This document shows, in pieces, positions 12,480-25,725 of a stretch of 64,000 nt of DNA. How positions within the stretch are numbered: the stretch's first letter is position 1; each line of letters opens with the position of its first letter. The position numbers were made by a program, and so were the translations under genes. Source of the DNA: Patagioenas fasciata (lineage: Eukaryota; Chordata; Aves; Columbiformes; Columbidae); contig NC_092520.1 of the NCBI RefSeq assembly GCF_037038585.1, positions 4,023,501-4,087,500 of the forward strand, in the 5' to 3' direction. Below the pieces are notes generated by a model, which did no database searches, was not told the DNA's origin, and saw only the letters and a program-made list of their open reading frames with translations.

Positions 12480-15400
12480 ATCTCATCCCCTTCTGATGAC
12501 TCACATGGTCGCCCTCCTAGCACAAGTGTGGCGTAGGGAAGGTCTAACATCCCATTAGGGCAGTGTGGCAAAGGGAGGCTGGTTTCTGCACCCCAGGAGA
12601 AGAGGAACTCTCACATGGGAGCCTCATAGGAACTGAAGATGTACTTGTACTACCAGATCCTCCTTTCTCACACACATATTAATAAGTTGTGTTTGTAGAT
12701 ACTTCAAATTCTTGCATGATTTCTTGCATTAGGCTTCAATAAGCTCATCCTGGTGCGGTTAGGCTGCCTGGTTGGACTTGCCAAGTGTAAGCAATGAAAT
12801 AACTCTTCATCCTTGGCAGAAAACAACAAGCCATGTTTCAATGTCATGTCCATAGAGAAAAGATCTGGATGATAGAAATTAAGATTAATTGGAGACAAAG
12901 GATCGAAGAAGATAATGTATTGGCGGATCATGCTCTAGAGCTGGCAGTTTTGATGGGCTACACTTCTTTTCAATCAGCCTACTGATTCACAATCTGCACT
13001 CCTTGGAGGATACATGCATGATTGCACCCAGATGTTCAAAAATGGAATGAACAATGTCATGTCTATGATAAAAATGGAGAAACTGCTGGTAGGTCTGTTG
13101 GCTGCAGCTGAAAAGTGAAAGGGCTCTTGCAGCATGTACAGACCAGAGTGAGTTCTTGGGAGAAATGAGTAAAAGGTGATGTGGTCTGTCTGGTTTCTTG
13201 GTGTTTGTTTCCTAGAGACCTACTCAGTCCTTTGGGGAAACACTTGGATTAACAGGAATTTTGCCTGTGGGCCAAAGTGTTCTACGTTACCCCCTCTGTA
13301 TGCTGGAATGCCAGGAGTAGGATCCCGCAAACCTCTGGAGGGATATGAAACATCTTCTTTACATCATCCTTGGTTAGAAATTTGGAGTTACTTGTCACTT
13401 AGTGTGACATTCTTCTACCTGAGGCTTCACCACACACATAAATGATGCTGCTGTGGAGGTAATTAAACTGCAGAGCTGCCTCTTCAAGCTAGAGGAGCAC
13501 CCATGTTTATTTTAGTACAGTATATTTACTGCGAGTGAAAGTACATCTGATGTGGCAAACAGCACTTTTGTACCAGCACAAGTCCTAATGGTAGTTATTA
13601 CATCACTTTGTTTTTTAGGAAAAGAAAATTGCCCTCTAAACCAAAACAACAATAATGGTAAGAAATTTGAAGGTAGAGCAACAGACCTATTTCAGCATCA
13701 CGAGTTGTCATGCAAGGGCCAGCAGGGAGTGGAATAGGTGGGACACATATCATCAAAATAGCAACACCAGCAACCCTTATTAGACAGACTGAATACTGGA
13801 AAAATATGTGACTTTTTCCCCTCACAGTGGTGGTCAAAGGGAACGTGCATTGAACCAGATCCAAACGTCTCACAATATTTTTAGGCACCTGGGGGATTAA
13901 CCTAAAGATTCCCCTGCCCACCAAAGTGCCAGGAGCTGTGCCCTGAAAAATCCCAAATGCTAAAAATTCAAAAAGATCTCCCAGAAATTTTGTGACTATG
14001 ACTGTCAAAATCACATCACTGTTATTTGAGCAGAGGGGGTTGTTGCAAAACCCAAAGCAGGTCCTTGTTGCCTGGAAAACTTTGGACCCTGTGAGTCTGA
14101 TAAATTTTATTGGGTGGGGACTTCTTATCCAAAAGCCCACAGGGCTGAGACAACTTCAAAATAATTGCAGCCTTTGCCTTTATTTCTTTGAGCAAATTTG
14201 ACCTCACGTAGGGGCACAGAAAAAATGTACTAATTCTAGCTAAAATGTCTCAGGCAGTGAAGGCTGTAGAAATTCCTAGGATTCAAGCTCAGTTAAAAGA
14301 GAAATGAATAATATTCAATTAATGAAGCCGGAAAGGCTGGGCTGGTCAACAGAAAATAGTTTTAAATCAGTGAAGATAGTTTAGTCCTTGCACATTTTTG
14401 TCTTGACATGCAGAGTGAGCTGTCAGTTTAACATAAGCAACTGCAGACAAACGCCATCAGACGCTGATGCTCTGGAGGAAACATGAGCTTTATTTCATGA
14501 AGTAAAACCCAACAGTAGTGACAATGACAAAACTTTCAGGGGGAATACACCTCTTGGGTCTTGAACTGGGAGGATGCTATGGTACCAGATTTTTTCCCCT
14601 ACCTGACTATTGGTCACATCAAAGGCTTATGTTGCCCACCCTGGTAGATCTGGTATAAGTCTTCTATTTATTGTCCAGTTGGTACCATTACTTTTGTTGA
14701 TCGTTTAGGTCCCGGTTCTGCTTTGCCTATGTCATTGCACTTGGAGCTGAGCAAGCAGAGAGTGATGGGCTGAGTGGCTGAGCAGGACAGCACTGGGACT
14801 CGGTCCCAGTAATTGGCAGACACCTGATTATCCGATAGCTTTTTGTCTCTAAAAATCCTTGTTTAATCTCTAAAAGTCCTTGTTGTTGCCATTGTCTGGG
14901 TCAGAAGAGAAGGTAAAGTAGGGTGTTATTTTTGACACATAATTTTTCAACTATTGTGGTCTCTGAGCTAGTGAAAGGTCTTACTTTTCCAGGCTTCAGT
15001 GGGACTCCATTGGGAGAAAGATATTGTCTTGCTCAGAAACTACAGGGTTTTTCCCCTTCAATCTTGCGCTGCGTATTCTCATGGGTTTAGCAGATCACCC
15101 CATGGGTGTGGTAGGAGAAGCAAGACTGATAACTATGCATACCAGGACACATATTCAGAAAAATATTCAAATATTTGGGGCAGATGATTTGGAAACATAT
15201 GTATCTCCATGGAACTGAAAGCCAAAGCAGAGCTGTTTATCTGCTGGATTTTATGTACTACTACTGAAAAAGAAATCAATTATGAATATACAGTATTGAA
15301 AAAATAAAGTGCTGCTTCAGGGTTTTCCTTACAAATGCCCTTTCTCCTCCAATGCAGTTATCCAAATGACACTGACCTCCGAGCAGGCAGATGGTGAGGT

Positions 15401-18302
15401 TGCTCTACTTGTGTAGATGGGTGGTCGTCCCAAGAGCGTATGGAGGTCCTGGTAGGAAATGAGAATTTCAGAAGATTTAACACCTGGACAAGAGATATTG
15501 TCCACAGGAAGAGCTTAACTGTCACCTTAAAAGTGATGTTTTATCATGCTTGAGTCTGGGCACTCTCCATCAAAGGCAGCTTGGTTGCCCATTTGAAATC
15601 CTTGGCCCAGAGAGGTGGAGAGGCAGGTCTGGATTAAAGGAAGGGTCGTAGGTTCTGCATGAGAAATTGTGGCATGTTTTGCATGCATTCATGGTCATCA
15701 GCTCGCACTTGGAGAGCCGATCTCATTGCTCCCGGTGTCCCAATCTTGAGCAAAGACCTGACCTAATGTGCAGCAGCCGAAGCAGAGAGAAAAGTCACAC
15801 GCAGGTGATTTTTCATAAATGGTCCCGTTTTCTTCAGTTAGTTCCTCAGAGCATAACAAATGGTATAATAAGTGGTGTCAGGACATTTGGATTTTGCATC
15901 CCATTCCTCTTTTCATATGGAGTTTTCTCTGTTGGCTGAGTTGAATGCTCTGTTATGAAGACAGCATTCTCAGTTCAGCTGCCTGGGCAAAGGGTCTGGT
16001 CTCAGGACAGGCTGCCAGAAAATGTTAAACCATCATCTCCTGAAACACAAATATCACATCTACAGAGATAAACCCTGAAGAAGGTGATCGAGATGGTGGT
16101 GGTTGTTGGCCTGAATACCCTGCCTGCCAGGCAGTTGTGATTTATCCAACTGACTTATATATATATCAGAATGAGCGATATAAAATATATGCGATATATT
16201 ATACACGTATATATAAATACAAGCGCCAAATGTGCCACCAGCAACATCTCCTTGCCAGTGTTTATTTTAATTTTTGTCTCCTGATCGGTGTCCTCCTCCT
16301 TGTTTTTATTGACAGCCATGCCTGGACATTTGTTTTTCAAAGTTTCCGAGACTTGAAAGCTTTTTCTTCCATGCACTAAGTTCACAGACTCTTCTCCTGA
16401 TCAAGCAGATAAACATCGGAAGCAAAGGGGCGTCTACTAGAGAACAGCCCAGTCAGCCTGAGGACCTCTGAGACCCACTTAGCTGGATACAGTTGGGAAG
16501 TCTGGGAGAAAGGGACAAGTCTTAGTTCAGATAAGATGCCTTTAACCCTTCGCAACAAATCTTCAGCTGGAAAATACAATCCAAACTCAACATCTCTTGG
16601 GGATGGAAAACGTACAGCTATGACTAATTTCATGACTATCTCATTTTTCCTCCTTGCTGGTTCTGTTAGGATGTTTTTTCAGAGGGAAGCTATGAGAAAC
16701 TGAGGTCTTGTTCTCAGTGAAGTGTTGAGATCACAATGCATGCGATTTCAACCCCCTCTTTCTTTTTTCTTTTCTTTTGATCTCAAAGCAGAGAGAGAAG
16801 ACAAGCGACCAAGGGGGGGAGGTTAGTAATGAAGTTATTTTGCACACATGCAAACACACACTTTGGATCTCAGTGATGCAAACCAGATGTTCACTGTCTG
16901 ACTCTTAGGAAGGCTCTAACTTAGCTCATCCAGAGTTGTAGAAAAGATGGAAGCTTTAGCTGTTTCTGATAGGAGCTGTGCACTTTTATCAAACATAGTT
17001 GTTACAAATTAATCCTTGGTTGGTTGAAATATTGTTCCTTAATCAACCAAAATTTCTGAGACTCCATTATTACTTGTAATGAAAAAAAATCACTGAAAAC
17101 TTTCTGACCTGTGGCAAGAGTTCCCAACGTCTCCTCTTGTGGCTCCAGTTCTGAAATTTAACTCCATTTTAATCAGCCTGATGTCCTCTGCTCAAAAATA
17201 ATTGAATTTCCAGCAGTCTCACAACCCTGTTCTTAACTTCATTGACCTCTCAGTTGGGAGCTACTGCTGGATGCTTGATTGTTTTTGTACTGTTCATTTG
17301 GGTCTGTAGGGGTCTCTGCTTCTGGTTTTGTTTTGTTTTTACATATAGCTCCTACGCTATCATTTAAGCTCCCTGATTGCACACAACTTAAATAGGCGGA
17401 TGACAGCTCCAAAATAAAGTTTCAATGATAATTTTTAAGTGAATGCATGTTGTTATTAATTTCAGGATTCTCAAACTCATTCTTATAACCTTCCGATAAC
17501 GAATAACAAGACCTTGTAAGTCAAAGGGAACAAAAAGCCGGGTTTTAATTTAAGAATATATTTACAGCTCTGGTTTAAGTTTAGTTTCCCACTGTCTGCT
17601 TGCCAATAGCTATCATGCTGCTCTTCAGAAACAGACCACTGTCTAGTTAGCCTTTTGAGGCTGATGAAGCATTTTAGGTGAGATTCTCCTCCCCTAATTT
17701 TGATGTGTGTGTAGTGGAGGAATCCCCACATCCCCAGGAATTCTGATTGCCCAGCTTCATGTTGTAGTCAATGGAGAGAAACAGGCACTTTGAAGACTCA
17801 TCTGCCTTGTTTTGCATGTCTTCTTGAGGAAGAGGTGGTTTTCACCCCATCACTGCTCTTCGGATGGATAACATCAGCTCAGTTGATAACTCTGATATCT
17901 GCATTGGGTCAGCTCAATCTCACCCTTTCTGCTTCTATGAAAAAAGAATGAAATTCACATTAAATTAAAAGTTCAAATGCATTAATTCAGGAGTAAACAG
18001 CACCCTCTCCTCCATGATGACCGTTTAGTGATCCCCCATTAGTCCTCCCATTCCTTGTCCACTGTAGCTAAAGCAGATACAACCACTATCTTGAATTACC
18101 ACTACCTGAAGCCAGAGGTACAACCTTTCTGCCACTACTGTTATGAAATATCTCTAAAATCTGCTTGAAGCTCCAAGGGAAGTTTGTCCAAAAGACCTCA
18201 GTCTGTTCCAGCCTCTGAAAAATGGCTAGAAGGAGGCTTTTCAGGTGTTCTTCATGCTTCTTGTGGTCCAGGGTGGTAGTGGATAAAGATGGTTTAAGCA
18301 GA
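12480..18302. other. Intergenic sequence with one unassigned 180-codon open frame
   Basis: No repeat family was recognised. A TA-rich run lies at 16155-16215. A minus-strand open frame at 13598-14140 is unusually long for the area but matches nothing I know and has no visible exon context. Confidence 0.5.
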
Positions 18303-18522
18303 GCTTTACTTTGAGGGTGGTGAGAGCCTGTCCCAGGTTGGCCAGAGAGGTGGTGGATGAACCATCCCTGGAGACATCCCAGGCCAGGCTGGACGGGGCT
18401 CTGAGCAACCTGAGCTGGTGAAGATGTCCCTGCTCGTGGCAGGGGTGGCACTGGGTGAGCTTTGAAGGTCCCTTCAACCCAAACTATCCTATGATTCTAC
18501 GATTCTATGATTTTATGATTCT
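18303..18522 (+). repeat. Short CR1 LINE 3' fragment
   Basis: It begins near 'ttgagggtggtgagagcctg' and ends in a four-unit variant octamer tail ('atgattctacgattctatga'). Edges are clear to within about ten bases. Confidence 0.88.
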
Positions 18523-19456
18523 TACACCCCATTCCCAAGCTGCAGATATGAGTATGCTCCACAGCTGTGGTAGATCTCTACATGAGCGTGTCATTCATTT
18601 CTGGGAACCACGTTCCTGGATAGCTAGAAATGTGTGAGAAAGGATTAAAGAGGTTGATACGTAAAGCTTGGCACGGAGATGACTGAGGAGTATCTCAGGA
18701 TAAGAGTCAGCTGAGATATGAAGGCCGTGAACATAAAAGGAAGCGAGGAATTATTTACTGAGCTTTGCCGAGAGGAAATAGCACAAATGGGATGAGGCCC
18801 AAAAGAAAACGTCACTCTGGCTTTCGGGAAACTGGATGCATTTTTAGGATGCCCGGAGTGAGGATTAAATAAGGAGTGCATTATCAGATAAGGTGCTGAA
18901 TCATGTGAGATAGTAATGATAAAACATGGAAGAGAGCTCAGGCCTGGCGGCTTGGAGCCGGGATCATCTCCCTGGCTTTTTCATCTGTTTGCCAACCTTA
19001 GGAAATCTGCTTCTTGCCTTCACTTTTCTCATTAAGCTGTAATCGCTTTGAGAAAAGACTTTTTGGACTTAAGTTTTGAGTACATTTTACACCACCTACC
19101 CTGAGGAACCTATTTTTGGGTGCTCTTGGTTAGGTTTATGGGGAGGATTGCTCAAGGTAGTGGTGTTTCAGGTGCCTAAGCTCTCCTGGGCAATTCATGC
19201 TGGATTTGGATTTACCACAAGATGTTGTGCACTAAGGATGAGGTTTATGCTGCTGAGCAGAGAGCTACCTGAGACAGCAAACAGAAACTGTAGTGGGAGA
19301 GCAGGGCTTTATCTTCAGACTCTAAAGAGGATCAGTCCACCCCATGCTGACCCGGTGGAAGGCACTTCTCAGGATTCATCAGCTTTCTTCTTGTGCTACC
19401 TAAATCCTTTCTCATATAATTTGTTGAAGGAATAAAGCTTGTTCCTTTTAACTCAA

Positions 19457-19857
19457 GGTGAAGGAGACTCCACAAGCTCTCTGGGCAGCCTGTTCCAGGG
19501 CTCTGACACCCCCAAAGTGAATAAGTTTCTTCTTAAATTCAGACGGAACCTCCTGTGTTTCAGTCTGTGCCTGTTGGCCCTCATCCTGTTGTTGGGCATC
19601 ACTGAAACGAGTCTTGTCCCTCCTGTGACATCCACCCTTGAAATATTTATCACCATTGATAAGATCCCCTCTTGGCTTCTCTTCTCCAGGTTGAACAGAC
19701 CCAGCTCTCTCAGCTTTTCCTCATAAGAAAGGTGCTCCAGACCCACCTGGACACCTTCCTGTGTGATCTGCTCTGGTGACCCTACTTTAGCAGGTGGGTT
19801 GGACTGAATGATCTCCAGAGGTCCCTTCCAACCCCAACCAGCCTGTGATTTTGTGAC
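19457..19857. repeat. CR1 LINE insertion with inverted 5' segment
   Basis: From 19457 to about 19742 the sequence is minus-strand CR1, with 'gaggttccgtctgaa' and 'cagcttttcctcataag' in reverse. From about 19743 to 19857 it is plus-strand CR1 3' end ('cacctggacaccttcctgtg' to 'gcctgtgattttgtga'). The two parts are adjacent, non-overlapping sections of one CR1 consensus, with about 20 bases missing between them. Confidence 0.85.
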
Positions 19858-22800
19858 CTTAAAGCATTCATGGAAGAGATGACATGCTGGATTGAAGTCC
19901 CTTGTCTCCCTAAGGTGCCTCAAAAACATGGCTTGATCCCCCAGATAAGAGCATCCTTGCAGCCTGCTAAAGGACATCCCAATACCACATTTTCCTGCTG
20001 TTGTTTTGTGGGTCGGGGCAACATCTGGATGTCTTTACCAGGCCAGATCCTGAAGAGGAGACAGAGAAACGTCTGTTTTTTGAACTCCATTGGATTTTAA
20101 GAGTAAGCTGGGTATTGAAAGGCTGATGCCAAGACTTACGCAGCCCTTTTCATACCACCAAAAGACTATTATAGGCTGCTATGGAGTGCTGCTACTGAGA
20201 ACACAGAGAAATGGGATTTTAGGGATACTTTAGAGCTAGCGAGCAGCTAATAGAAAGATTTTGACATTACTCTGGTGCCAGAAGTACCAAATAGATACTT
20301 AGCAGAATTCAGCATTTAAACTTCTAAAGCTTCCTTTTCCAATTTCTTGAGACCTAACAGGTTAACGAACTTCCAAGCATGTTAAAAGAAAATTCCCAGT
20401 GACTTGAGAAATTTTAGAAACAAAACCGAAACAAAAGCGGGATGCGATAGCAGCAATAAATACAACAGTGGGGTTTTTCTCCTCTCGCAGCAATAGTCCT
20501 CTGCTAGGAACTTTGCCTTCAAAACACCTGTTAGGAGGTTCCATGGCAGAGATTGAGCAGGTGAAATGATTCCAAGCTGATGATTTCCAACAGATAAGAG
20601 CAGGAGCTCATGTGGAGAAGAGACAGCTCCTTTCTTTTTTCTTCCGAAGGAGCTTTCACAGCAGCATTGCTGGATAACCGCAATTCACATAAAATATTTG
20701 CTCTTTGGGAAATGACAGTGAGATTGTCTTGAGCCTGGCAGAAAATCTCAATAATCCCCAGAGAAAATGGAATGTGAAGGGGAAATACCATTTACTCTGC
20801 AGTTCAAAGCAGAGAAAAAAAATTTCCTGAGCTATGATTTTTCTTTCAAACAATATTTATAGGGTCTAATGTAAACTCTTCATGCACAGTCTCCATGCTC
20901 TGAATTTCTCCGCCATACACGTTATTTCTTATTTTTTGCAGTCCTTAAATGACAGAGAGGACAGAAGGTCGCATTTTAACGTATGCATGCATGTGCATGT
21001 AACCTGCTGGAAGAGCTGCAATACATTGGCCACCACCTTGTATAAAGATATGTTGAAATTGGATCCTGCTGCACTGGGTGCTGTAGGAAGATGTAAGCAG
21101 TGACAGTCTTTCAACAAGGTTACAAATAATATAACAAACCAATGAGACAAATAAATAAGTGTATTATGGAGTGAGAGAAGACACAATGATCAGCAAATAT
21201 AATACTGTATGCTATACTATCTGCTGAAAGGCCATTCAAGGCTAAATGTGGTTCTTGGTGGTCTGTAAGAGAAGGTCACTTGGAGTCTGTTTTCCAGCAT
21301 TCGGTCCAAGTCCTGAGCTCAGGTCCTGCTGGCAAGTCATGGCTGGAGTGCTTATTATGCACTGCATAAATAATATTATCAATATTATGGAAAACTATAG
21401 TTATCAATAATTTAAAGCATTGGACAAAATTATTTTGCTCATCTCCAAACTTAGCCTAAATTTTGACATAATTTTTCAGGTAGTTTCAATGGGAAGCTTT
21501 GGGGCAGGGAATGAAGGTGACACGCAGGACTGTCCAGTATTTTGGTCTGGATGTGAAAATGGAGATTCAATCCCTGCTTTGATCAAGGGCATCAGACCCA
21601 TCAGGCTCTTCTGACAGCAACAGAGCAGCTAACAGAGCAGCTTTTATCTGCCAGCATTTTGCTCCAGCCTTTTGAGGGAATAACCTCCCCCTCCTCTGTG
21701 AACTTCATTGCAGCAGATTTATTATTTTTTTTCACCCTTTCATGACAATTAGAGTTATAGCGTGTTTGCCTCCAGATGAAATACATGACATAAACCACTA
21801 AGGAAATGAAGCTAATGAAAATAGCATAAAACCCTCCCAGTTCCTCTGTCCTGCTGACTTCAAAATACGCTGATTGGCTCAGATTAACCTAGGAATGACT
21901 ACTGGGACAGACAAATATATGTGATATGCGATATTTCCACGAACAGCTGCTAAGATGCAAGCCAAGCACCTTGTGTGGGGAATCACATTCATAAATTGGA
22001 TAAGGGGGAATTATGGACCCATTCTGATCCTCAATCCTTGTCCTGAGTAAGGTCACCACAGACCCAAGGATGAGATGGACCAGTGTGTCCTTGCTTCTGA
22101 AATTCTTGAATTCTCTAGTGTTTCAAACAGGATAAACATTTTGGCCCAGATGATGAGATAGCAGTGTGTTTTTTCCCCAGAAGGAACAAACTGTAAGTTG
22201 TAATCTTAGATCTGAACATTCCTTATTAACCCATTTCTTTAAATCAGTGATAGCACTAATTAAATTGCACATTATTAACAGCATGCAGAAAAAAAAACAC
22301 AAAACAAAACAGGAAAAAACATATACATTGTAACATGTTCTATCAAGGCCATGTTTAACTCAAAACTGAAGGTTTTTCTTACAAATACTCCTTTGTGCAA
22401 ATAGGAACTTGCCCAGAGGAGCCCATTCCCTTCATTATACAGGCAATCAGGCTGAAAAATCAAAATGTTCCACTCTGGTCTTATAACCTGTGAATCGAAC
22501 TGAGTTTTACTAGTGTGACTGAGAAAGAAGTGATATCTGAACAGCAAACATCACCAGACGATAAGCAGATATCTGTCCTTTTCTGCAGTGCATTAGATTA
22601 GACCTCTTGGGCAAAGAGACAGACGTGCTCTTCCAAGTAAAGCAGAGGTGGCCCAGTTGCTTTCAGCCACCGCTTGACATAGCTAATAAAACACTCATAA
22701 GAAGTGAAATCCTGTAGAAACTATAATTCCTGGAATTACCAGGGAAGCCCATGGTCTGACAGTGAGTGTTTTTCAAGTATAACTCCTACAGGAACCCAGT

Positions 22801-24489
22801 GTCCTATGAGGAACAGAAGAGAACAATCTGAGATGGCAAAGAGAAGCAGACCCAAGGAAGAGCACTACACAATGGGCTTCCTCTTGGCAGTAGGCACAGT
22901 GTCTGGGATCTCAAGGAACTGAAGATGCAGATGAGTCAGATGGGTCTGGGCTGTAAAGGTCAGTTACGCTCAACACCCCCCTTCCTGGCAAGCCCATGGA
23001 GGAGCTTCTGGAGGGTCCTGATGACCTCTTGGGGTTGAACTGGTATAAACAAGAGTAAAATTTGACCTGTATGTTTCTTCAACGTCTCTTCTTGTAATGA
23101 GAAAAATCAGCCAAGAACAATTAAATATTCTGAGTCAAGTTCTACAACTGTCTGGTTTCCAAATGCAAAAACACTGCCTCCGCTTTGGTTCACAGAAGCA
23201 AGTCACATACTAGGCCTTCAGGGCCACCATTCAAGCTCCCTGATTTTGTTTGGTTTTTTTTTTTTTTTCTGGGAATTGCCTTTAAGTTTTATCAGAACTC
23301 AACTGTCTGCATTATTTATATGCAAACACATCTGTACCAGATCCTCAGTTATCTAATTTATAGCCACTGAGGAATGCAAAGAAAAGCAAGCCACCATGTG
23401 CACTTGGAGTTCATTTTTTGTCCTCTTTCGAAAGCTGTGAAGTTCTCAAATTAAGGGTTTTGTTTTGGTTTTTAATGTTTCAAGGAGGCTGGTAATTTGG
23501 GTTCAGCTCTGCTTCATTGCCGGGTCAGATCCCAACTTCAGGGTATGAAAGTTTTTGTTTTGGTACATTCTTACATGATTGTATACTTGATTGTCTGCTT
23601 AAACTAGCTGACGTTAGTCGTCTCTTCAGTGACAGTGGGTTGGTTTTGAGGCTAAAGCAAGTGTATGCAAGAGGGCTTTGTGGTATGATAACTCATATAA
23701 AAATCTCTAGTGGTTTGAGATCAAAGAAAATTGTGTTTTTTGTAATAACATGGAGAAAGATCTGTGGACAACATTTGTTGGAAATGAGCCTGTGAGCAAT
23801 ACGAGGCTCCTGTGTTTGACATGCTCCTTATATTTGCTTGCTTCTAATCAATGCTGTGTTAGTGACTTGTTTTGTGCCAGCTGAACTTGATAAAGTCATT
23901 AAAGGAAGCTGTGGGGTGATAAAGCCATGCGTCTGGAATAGTTGTTTTGGGTCCCACAGCAGAAGGAGAGGTCCTTGTTTTGCTTTGGGTGGAGTTAGCA
24001 ACTGATGGTGTGGTTAAAAGGGCAGTGAGGTGAATCTGGGACCCTGGTGATCACCTAAATGCTTCAGGGACCTAGAAAAAGCCTGATTTCTGCTACCAAG
24101 TAGCCAAGAACCCAGAAGTGGGATTTATGCATCAAAAAACTTGCCTTATCCCACTGCTGCTGTGCTGAGGTTTTGTCTCCACCTGGGGCAGCATGAACAA
24201 AGGTTATCAGTTGGGCTGTGGGGTCTGTGGCCTGAGAACTTTGGTTGGGAGCCTGCAGTGATATCCACCGATGCCTGTGCCCCTGGGAACACACACCTTT
24301 GGTGAATATCATCTTCCACTTTCCAGATGACAAGTCTGGTTTAGGCAGCCTCAGGCTCATACCCAGCTTCAGACCAGCTCATAAACTCCCGTCTGGCTGA
24401 GGAGAGATCTAGAATCAGCAAGAAATTAAGGAGCAGCACAGTGTTGTCTCTGACACCCCGGCACAGCCAGCAGAAGATCCAAACTGAGT
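19858..24489. other. Intergenic sequence, nothing recognised
   Basis: A poly-T run lies at about 23251-23268. Otherwise it is unremarkable AT-leaning sequence. Confidence 0.5.
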
Positions 24490-25149
24490 GCCTTCTTGGT
24501 GGATAAGAAAGCCCACGGTACTTTTCAAAGCTGACAACATGCGCTTGCAGCCCAGAAATCCACCCGTGTCATGGGCTGCATCCCCAGCAGCGTGAGCAGC
24601 AGGGGGAGGGAGGGGATTCTGCCCCCCTGCTCCGCTCTGGTGAGACCCCCCTGCAGTGCTGGTCCAGCTCTGGGTCCTCAGCACAGGACACACATGGACC
24701 TGCTGGAGAGGGGCCAGAGGAGCCCCAGGAATGATGCGAGGTTGGAACAGCTCTGCTGGGAGGACAGGCTGAGAGAGTTGGGGTGTTCAGCTGGAGAAGA
24801 GGAGCTCTGGGGAGACCTTAGTGTGGCCTTTCTGTACCTAAAGGGGACCTACAGAAAAGTTGGAGAAGGACTTTTTATAAGGGTGTGTAGTGACAGGACA
24901 AGAGGTAATGTCTTTAGCCTGAAGGGGTGGAGATTTGTATTAGATACGAGAAAGAAATTCTTCCCCATAAGGGGACCCAGGCTGCCCAGAGAAGCTGTGG
25001 ATGCCCCATCCCTGGGGAGTGTTCAAGGCCAGACTGGACTGAGCTTTGAGCAACCCGGTCTAGTGGAAGGTGTCCCTGCCCATGGCAGGGGCGTTGGAAC
25101 AAGATGATCTTTAAGGTCACTTCCAACCCAAACCATCATATGATTCTAT
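24490..25149 (+). repeat. CR1 LINE 3' fragment
   Basis: Plus-oriented, from 'cttggtggataagaa' through the ORF2 C-terminus to 'aaccatcatatgattctat'. One frame is open across about 178 codons, with LEQLCWEDRLRELG and DLSVAFLYLKGTYRK. This suggests a comparatively recent copy, though it lacks most of ORF2. Confidence 0.92.
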
Positions 25150-25603
25150 TTAGAAATAGGTAAGCTTAATGGAAGCAAGCCTTCCATATTCTGCTACTTC
25201 TGTACTCATTTCTGTAGTGAACACCAGTTTTTGGGGAGGGATGTTCTTGATCACATCACATGCAGTTTGATAGTCTTATCAAAGCCTTGATGTCACTAGA
25301 AATCACAATTGGTGGTTTACAGATGACACAAGCACTGGGAAAAAGGGAAAGAATGAAGGGGAAAATTTATAACTTAAGAAAACCTAAATTTGTACAGACA
25401 AAACCAAAACTGAAAGCCACACTTCAAAGATCAGGAAGATTATGGAAACCAGCGACACTGGAAGGCACTTCAGTGTTTGCTGGTCAGATTAACATAATCA
25501 TTTAATGGCATCTCGGAATGCAAAAGTGAGGGAACTGAGAACTTTTTTCTGTTTCCATTCAGCAATGACTGTCTCCAGTAGGAGGTACTCATTTTCAATG
25601 TCT

Positions 25604-25725
25604 GTTCAAAACAAAACCAGAAAAACCAAAACCATGACAACAGCAAAACAAACAGAAAAGCCCCAAACAAACAATCAAACAAAAAAAACACACAAACAAA
25701 TAAAAACAAAACCAAACAACCAAGC
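25604..25725. repeat. A-rich CAAA/AAAC low-complexity tract
   Basis: About 120 bases of AAAC, AACC and AAAAC units. They give a spurious Lys/Thr/Asn-rich open frame on the plus strand. Confidence 0.85.

Noticed and set aside
13550..14160. Possible endogenous retroviral fragment
   Set aside because: No LTR pair, primer-binding site or recognisable gag, pol or env motif could be seen on either strand.
24571..25107. 178-codon open frame that might be called a gene
   Set aside because: It lies entirely within a CR1 and encodes the ORF2 C-terminal remnant.
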